Positions 59,761 to 64,000 of a stretch of DNA of 64,000 bases are shown piece by piece. The DNA lies in the NCBI RefSeq assembly GCF_039631355.1, contig NZ_JBDIVF010000003.1, positions 248,001 to 312,000 on the forward strand. Direction: 5' to 3'. Source of the stretch: Uliginosibacterium paludis (lineage in GTDB: Bacteria > Pseudomonadota > Gammaproteobacteria > Burkholderiales > Rhodocyclaceae). Within the stretch, counting starts at the first letter, position 1. The number at the start of each line of letters is the position of its first letter. The translations under genes were made by a program, and so were the position numbers. The notes below the pieces were generated by a model that worked only from the letters and a program-made list of their open reading frames with translations, did not search any database and had not been told where the DNA came from.

Positions 59761-60894
59761 ATGTCCGGCAGCACTTTCGGCACGCTCTTCACGGTCACTT
59801 CTTTCGGCGAATCGCACGGCGCGGCCATCGGCTGCGTGGTGGACGGTTGCCCGCCCGGGCTGGCACTGACCGAAGCGGATATCCAGCTCGAGCTGGATCG
59901 TCGCAAGCCGGGCACCTCGCGCCACGTGACCCAGCGCAAGGAGCCGGATACGGTCGAGATCCTCTCCGGCGTGTTCGAGGGCAAGACCACCGGCACGCCG
60001 ATCGCGCTGCTGATCCGCAATCAGGATCAGCGCAGCGGCGACTACTCCAAGATCATGAACACCTTCCGCCCGGGCCATGCGGACTACGCTTACGAGCACA
60101 AGTACGGCGTGCGCGACTACCGTGGCGGCGGCCGATCCTCGGCACGCGAAACCGCGGTGCGCGTGGCCGCTGGCGCGATTGCCAAGAAGTGGCTGCGTGA
60201 AAAGCACGGCATCGCGATCCGTGGTTTCATGAGCCAGCTCGGCTGCATCGAAATTCCATTCCAGAGCTGGGACGAGGTCGGCAACAACGCCTTCTTCGCG
60301 CCGAATGCTGAAATCGTGCCGCAGCTCGAAGCGCTGATGGACCAGATCCGCAGCGAGCGCGATTCGATTGGCGCCAAAATCGACGTGGTGGCCACCGGCG
60401 TGCCGCCGGGCTGGGGCGAGCCGGTGTTCGATCGCCTGGACGCTGACATCGCCTACGCCATGATGAGCATCAACGCCGTCAAGGGCGTGGAGATCGGCGA
60501 CGGCTTCGGCGTGGTGGCCCAGCGCGGCACCGAGCATTGCGACGAACTCTCGCCGGAAGGTTTTCTGTCGAACCATGCCGGCGGCGTGCTGGGCGGGATT
60601 TCCTCGGGCCAGGACATTCATGTATCGATGGCCATCAAGCCGACTTCCTCGCTGCCGCAGGAGCGTCGCTCGATCGACCGCGACGGCAATCCGGTGATGA
60701 TGATGACCACCGGCCGCCATGACCCCTGCGTGGGCATCCGTGCCACGCCGATTGCCGAGGCCATGCTGGCGCTGGTGCTGATCGATCACGCCTTGCGTCA
60801 GCGCGCGCAGAACGCCGACATCACGCCGCCGCTGCCAAAGATTGGCGGCCTTGCGCCGGGTGCCAAGCAGACCATCCCTTCACCGCGTGACTGA
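59761..60894 (+). CDS. aroC: Chorismate synthase
   Basis: 377 aa. Signature segments: TVTSFGESHGAAIGCVVDG, RRKPGTSRHVTQRKEPDTVE (in part), PGHADYAYEHKYGVRDYRGG, GRSSARETAVRVAAGAIAKK, FLSNHAGGVLGGISSGQDI and RHDPCVGIRATPIAEAM. It converts EPSP to chorismate using reduced FMN. The following MFS transporter starts inside its last codons (8-nt overlap), and an M48 protease follows in the same run. Confidence 0.97.
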   Translation: MSGSTFGTLFTVTSFGESHGAAIGCVVDGCPPGLALTEADIQLELDRRKPGTSRHVTQRKEPDTVEILSGVFEGKTTGTPIALLIRNQDQRSGDYSKIMNTFRPGHADYAYEHKYGVRDYRGGGRSSARETAVRVAAGAIAKKWLREKHGIAIRGFMSQLGCIEIPFQSWDEVGNNAFFAPNAEIVPQLEALMDQIRSERDSIGAKIDVVATGVPPGWGEPVFDRLDADIAYAMMSINAVKGVEIGDGFGVVAQRGTEHCDELSPEGFLSNHAGGVLGGISSGQDIHVSMAIKPTSSLPQERRSIDRDGNPVMMMTTGRHDPCVGIRATPIAEAMLALVLIDHALRQRAQNADITPPLPKIGGLAPGAKQTIPSPRD

Positions 60895-62068
60895 CAAGAG
60901 CCTGTCGGGCGGGGCAGGGCGCGTGCCCTTTGCGAGCCTCTCCGCCTACTACTTCTTCTATTACGCCTTCATCGGCATCTTCCTGCCGTATTTCACGCTC
61001 TATCTTCAGAGCCGTGGATTCTCTTCGGCCCGCATCGGACTCTTGCTGGCGCTGATGCAGTGGATGCGGCTGATCGCGCCGAACATGTGGGGCTGGCTGG
61101 CTGACCGCCTGGGGCGCAGGATGCCGATCCTGCGGCTGGCGGCCGCGATCTCCCTGGCCGGGTTTGCAATCATCCTGCTGGATGACAGCTTTGCCGGCAT
61201 AGCGATCGCCATTGCCATCATGGGATTTTTCTGGACCGCACAGAGTCCTCTGGCCGAAGCGACGACCTTCAGTCATCTGGCGGGGCGCCATGGCTATGGC
61301 GTGGTGAGAGCCTGGGGATCCTTCGGATTCATTGTTGCCGTGCTGGCCATGGGCTGGTGGCTGGCGCAGGCAGGAATCGAATGGGTGATTTATGGAGGCA
61401 CCGGCATTCTGGCGGCGGTTGCGCTCAGTGCACTGCTGGTGCCCGAGGCGCCCCGCGCGCAGCACGCAGCCGGTGCCGGCAGCCTGCTTGTGCTGCTTCG
61501 CCGGCGCGAGATTCTGGCGTTGCTCGCTTCCTGCATGTTCATGACCGCCGCGCATGGCGCGCTGAGCGTGTTCTATTCGATTCATCTGGTCGACGTGGGC
61601 TACAGCAAGGGAACGGTAGGCTTGCTGTGGACGCTTGGCGTGCTGGCTGAAATTCTGGTTTTCATCCGTGCGCCGTCGATCATGGCGCGCTTTGCGCTGC
61701 GCGGTCTGCTGGTTTTTGCGCTGATCGTCGCTTGCGTGCGATTCGTGCTGATCGGTTGGGCAGTCGGCTGGATCTGGCTGATCGTCCCCCTGCAGTTGCT
61801 GCATGGCATTACGTTCGGCCTGAACCATATTGCGGCGGTGTCTGCGATCAGCCGCTGGTTTGGCGGCATCCACCAGGCCCAGGGGCAGGCACTCTATGGC
61901 AGCATTTCGGCCGGTGCCGGCGGAATTATCGGCAGTGTGATCAGCGGCTGCCTGTGGGATTGGCTGGGCGCGGGCTGGACCTTTACGACCGCCTCCGCAT
62001 TGGCTCTCGCAGGTTTGCTGGTACTTGTGACAGGCTGGCGCAAGGCGCCGGAACAGGCAGAAACATGA
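60887..62068 (+). CDS. MFS transporter of the HcaT-like (PPP) family
   Basis: 393 aa with 12 hydrophobic helices. The N-terminal FASLSAYYFFYYAFIGIFLP, SRGFSSARIGLLLALMQWMR and later GYGVVRAWGSFGFIVAV are typical of the MFS_1_like / 3-phenylpropionate transporter group. The substrate is unknown. Its GTG start lies within the end of aroC, and its stop overlaps the next gene (ATGA), so three genes are translationally linked. Confidence 0.85.
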   Translation: MTDKSLSGGAGRVPFASLSAYYFFYYAFIGIFLPYFTLYLQSRGFSSARIGLLLALMQWMRLIAPNMWGWLADRLGRRMPILRLAAAISLAGFAIILLDDSFAGIAIAIAIMGFFWTAQSPLAEATTFSHLAGRHGYGVVRAWGSFGFIVAVLAMGWWLAQAGIEWVIYGGTGILAAVALSALLVPEAPRAQHAAGAGSLLVLLRRREILALLASCMFMTAAHGALSVFYSIHLVDVGYSKGTVGLLWTLGVLAEILVFIRAPSIMARFALRGLLVFALIVACVRFVLIGWAVGWIWLIVPLQLLHGITFGLNHIAAVSAISRWFGGIHQAQGQALYGSISAGAGGIIGSVISGCLWDWLGAGWTFTTASALALAGLLVLVTGWRKAPEQAET

Positions 62069-62910
62069 CGATCATGAAAAGATTTGCGCGCAGCTTGCCC
62101 ATCGTTCAGGCCGGCGTCCTGGCGACGCTCGCCCTGGTTGTCGCCGGCTGTGAAACCGTACAGACCACGCAGCCTGGCGTAGTGGGTGTTCAGCGGCAGC
62201 AATATGTGTCGCCGCTGGTCAATCGTGCCGCTCTGAACAAGCAGGCGACCGTGCTCTACAAGGAAACGCTGGGGGATGCCGAGAAAAAGCAGCTTCTCAA
62301 CCGCGATCCCGAGGCCGTCAGCCGGGTTCGCGCGATCGCTCATCGCATCATCCCTCAGGTAGGCGCTTTCCGGCCGGATGCCAGAAACTGGCAGTGGGAA
62401 ATCAATGTCATCAGCTCGAAGGAGCTCAACGCCTGGTGCATGCCGGGTGGAAAGATAGCGGTCTATACCGGTCTCATCGAGCAGCTTCAGGCCTCTGACG
62501 ATGAACTGGCCCAGGTCATGGGGCACGAGATAGCGCACGCTTTGCGCGAACATGCCTGGGAGCGTGCCTCGCGACAGGCGGCAGCCGGGCTGGGCATGAC
62601 CATCGTGGGGATTGCGTTGGGCGTCGGACAGGACGGAATAGATCTTGCCAGTACGGTCTACAACGTGACCTTCCAGTTGCCGAACTCGCGCGAGCATGAA
62701 ACCGAGGCAGACCGCATCGGCATCGAACTGGCGGCACGAGCCGGCTATGATCCCCGCGCCGCGGTCACGCTGTGGCAGAAGATGGCCAAGGCGAGCGATG
62801 GCGCGCCACCGAAGTGGTTATCGACTCACCCCGCTGCGGCTGATCGCGAGCAGGATCTGCGTTTTTATGGCGAAAAAGTGATGCCGCTGTATCAACAGGC
62901 GAAGCGCTGA
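62065..62910 (+). CDS. M48-family lipoprotein metalloprotease
   Basis: 281 aa. A lipoprotein signal (LATLALVVAGC, Cys about 29) places it at the inner face of the outer membrane or in the periplasm. The zinc motif is HEIAHALREHAWER (about 154-167), with a downstream EHETEADRIGIELAARAGYDP supplying the third ligand. Relatives LoiP and YcaL degrade misfolded outer-membrane proteins. It is coupled to the MFS gene by a 4-nt overlap. Its stop adjoins the convergent regulator gene inside an 18-bp palindrome. Confidence 0.9.
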   Translation: MTIMKRFARSLPIVQAGVLATLALVVAGCETVQTTQPGVVGVQRQQYVSPLVNRAALNKQATVLYKETLGDAEKKQLLNRDPEAVSRVRAIAHRIIPQVGAFRPDARNWQWEINVISSKELNAWCMPGGKIAVYTGLIEQLQASDDELAQVMGHEIAHALREHAWERASRQAAAGLGMTIVGIALGVGQDGIDLASTVYNVTFQLPNSREHETEADRIGIELAARAGYDPRAAVTLWQKMAKASDGAPPKWLSTHPAAADREQDLRFYGEKVMPLYQQAKR

Positions 62911-62919
62911 TCAGCGCTT
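62902..62919. terminator. Perfect palindrome shared by two convergent stop codons
   Basis: AAGCGCTGATCAGCGCTT spans the TGA of the M48 gene (62908-62910) and the TGA of the convergent regulator (62911-62913), so both proteins end in Lys-Arg. There are no intergenic bases at all. It may serve as a two-way transcript end, though no T-run follows. Confidence 0.4.
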
Positions 62920-63708
62920 GCTCAAGGGGCGCAGCATCACGAGCTTGATGTGCTCCTGCTCTACTGGCCTGAGTGTGGTTTGCTGGCAGGTGATCAGCCC
63001 GCGCTTCGGATGCTGGAAACGGCGTTCTCCGCCTTGGCGTTCAAGCACGTCATGCTGCTTCCAGAAGCGGGCGAAATCCGTGCTGCCCGCCGACAGTTCG
63101 CTGACGAGGCGGAGCAGGGCGGGCTCGTCCAGGCGCGCTCGGCAGTCTGCGCGAAATTCAGCCGTGATGCGCCGGGCTCGCGTTTCCCAGTCGACGAGAA
63201 ATTCACGCGTTTCAGCCCGCAGGAAAACAAAACGCAGCATGTTGGGAGGCGGCGCATTGGCGTCGTGGGGCTGGTCCAGCCAGCCGGAGAAAAGATCGGC
63301 CGCTGCCGCATTCCAGTCAAGGATGTCCCAGTAGCGCCCCATTAGATAGGCAGGAACACCGATTTCGGGAAGCAGGGTGCTGTAGATCGGTGCGGCGTCG
63401 TCATCTTCGGGCTGGCTCGCCTGGGGGTCACGGCGATCTGCCATTTCGAATACGTAGGCGCGCTCAGAGCGGTTCAGACGGAGGCTGCGCGCGAGCCGGT
63501 CCAGCACTTCCGCCGAGACATTCACCTCGCGTCCCTGTTCGATCCAGGTGTACCAGGTCGGGCTGATTCCGATGAGCTGGGCCATTTCCTCGCGGCGCAG
63601 CCCTGCCGTGCGGCGCCTGCTGCCGCTGGCAAAGCCGAAGTCTGCTGGCTGGCTGCGGTGGCGCAGCACCTGGATGAACTCCCCGAGTTCCTTGCGACGG
63701 CTATCCAT
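62911..63708 (-). CDS. XRE/MmyB-like transcriptional regulator
   Basis: 265 aa. The N-terminal helix-turn-helix is of the XRE type (ELGEFIQVLRHRSQPADFGF; GLRREEMAQLIGISPTWYTW; IEQGREVNVSAEVLDRLARS). The C-terminal MmyB-like ligand domain (about 115-265) has YWDILDWNAAAADLFSGW and LRFVFLRAETREFLVDWE. Such proteins usually repress a neighbouring oxidoreductase or transporter; here only leuC lies upstream, divergently. Its own promoter region contains a 10-bp palindrome and GTATTG repeats. Confidence 0.88.
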   Translation of the reverse strand: MDSRRKELGEFIQVLRHRSQPADFGFASGSRRRTAGLRREEMAQLIGISPTWYTWIEQGREVNVSAEVLDRLARSLRLNRSERAYVFEMADRRDPQASQPEDDDAAPIYSTLLPEIGVPAYLMGRYWDILDWNAAAADLFSGWLDQPHDANAPPPNMLRFVFLRAETREFLVDWETRARRITAEFRADCRARLDEPALLRLVSELSAGSTDFARFWKQHDVLERQGGERRFQHPKRGLITCQQTTLRPVEQEHIKLVMLRPLSKR

Positions 63709-63743
63709 GCGTATCGGTGCTCCTGCAGATCCTGTTAGTTCTG

Positions 63744-63778
63744 ATACTAGTATTGATGCTTGTATTGTGCGGGTATTG
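63744..63778. promoter_or_regulatory. Palindrome and GTATTG repeats between regulator and leuC
   Basis: ATACTAGTAT (63744-63753) is a perfect palindrome overlapping the first of three GTATTG direct repeats (63750, 63762, 63773; spacings 12 and 11). The cluster lies 36-70 nt upstream of the regulator start and about 90 nt before leuC. It is a probable operator for one of the two divergent genes. A CCGGGC TTTT GCCCCGG hairpin follows at about 63807-63823 in the leuC leader. Confidence 0.45.
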
Positions 63779-63869
63779 GATCACGCATAGTATCCGCTCC
63801 GCAAACCGGGCTTTTGCCCCGGACCCAGATCCGCGCCACCTGTTCGGCGCCCAGGCAAGGAGTGATTGA

Positions 63870-64000
63870 ATGGCCAAGACTCTCTACGACAAGCTGTGGG
63901 ATTCCCACGTTGTCCGTCAGGAAGAAGACGGTACCTGTCTTCTCTACATCGACCGTCACCTGATGCACGAAGTGACCAGCCCGCAAGCCTTCGAGGGCCT
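63870..64000 (+). CDS. leuC: 3-isopropylmalate dehydratase large subunit, 5' end only
   Basis: The first 43 codons are present and the gene runs off the right edge. MAKTLYDKLWDSHVVRQEED and the following LLYIDRHLMHEVTSPQAFEG match the LeuC N-terminus, including the DRHL(I/M)HEVTSPQAF block near the active site. It isomerises 2-isopropylmalate to 3-isopropylmalate in leucine synthesis, with LeuD, using an iron-sulfur cluster. AAGGAG lies seven bases before ATG 63870. Confidence 0.93.
   Translation, partial: MAKTLYDKLWDSHVVRQEEDGTCLLYIDRHLMHEVTSPQAFEG

Overview
The window is GC-rich, densely coded chromosomal DNA from a Gram-negative bacterium. Gene content points to a motile betaproteobacterium, probably of the Rhodocyclales type. 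The markers are the hemB / engB / cytochrome c4 cluster, pilB-pilC-pilD near fmdB, DUF502 and aspS, the exosortase-A-associated ligase and decarboxylase, and argB, glnB, aroC and leuC of proteobacterial type. The species call is an inference. No rRNA, tRNA, CRISPR array or intact mobile element was seen.

Layout. 1-14 kb is a sensing and nitrogen-related region. It holds the start of the urea-transporter binding protein urtA, a TPR/glycosyltransferase-like protein, a chemoreceptor, two decayed gene remnants, a cysteine-less isochorismatase-like protein divergent from a TetR regulator with a clear operator, a transporter-fused hybrid histidine kinase with its LuxR-type response regulator, and two coupled PAS-GGDEF diguanylate cyclases. 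14-16.5 kb is the molybdopterin set mobB-moeA-moaD-moaE. 16.5-21.2 kb holds a class 1A dihydroorotate dehydrogenase, a PAP2 phosphatase, a GST, hemG and a secreted family-10 pectate lyase. 21.3-26.3 kb has an M61 peptidase behind IS21-like repeats, then the exosortase-A-associated decarboxylase, acyl-CoA ligase and acyl carrier protein.

26.3-36.3 kb carries argB, an overlapping secreted barnase-like RNase / barstar / nudB operon, a degenerate response regulator with TPRs, oligopeptidase B, pirin, aspS, a DUF502 protein and fmdB. 36.4-42.7 kb holds type IV pilus genes pilD, pilC and pilB, a CcsA-like protein and ffh. 42.8-49.4 kb holds cytochrome c4, engB, a candidate structured small RNA, hemB, a GNAT acetyltransferase, a HAD nucleotidase, a BioC-like methyltransferase and recJ.

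49.5-58.7 kb is the most distinctive block. Two flagellin genes bracket a giant three-domain glycosyltransferase and a three-gene dTDP-sugar pathway (3,4-ketoisomerase, PLP aminotransferase, N-formyltransferase with a C-terminal ankyrin segment). Together these look like a flagellin glycosylation island making an N-formylated 3-amino-3,6-dideoxyhexose. The window ends with glnB, aroC, an MFS transporter, an M48 lipoprotein metalloprotease, an XRE/MmyB-like regulator and the start of leuC.
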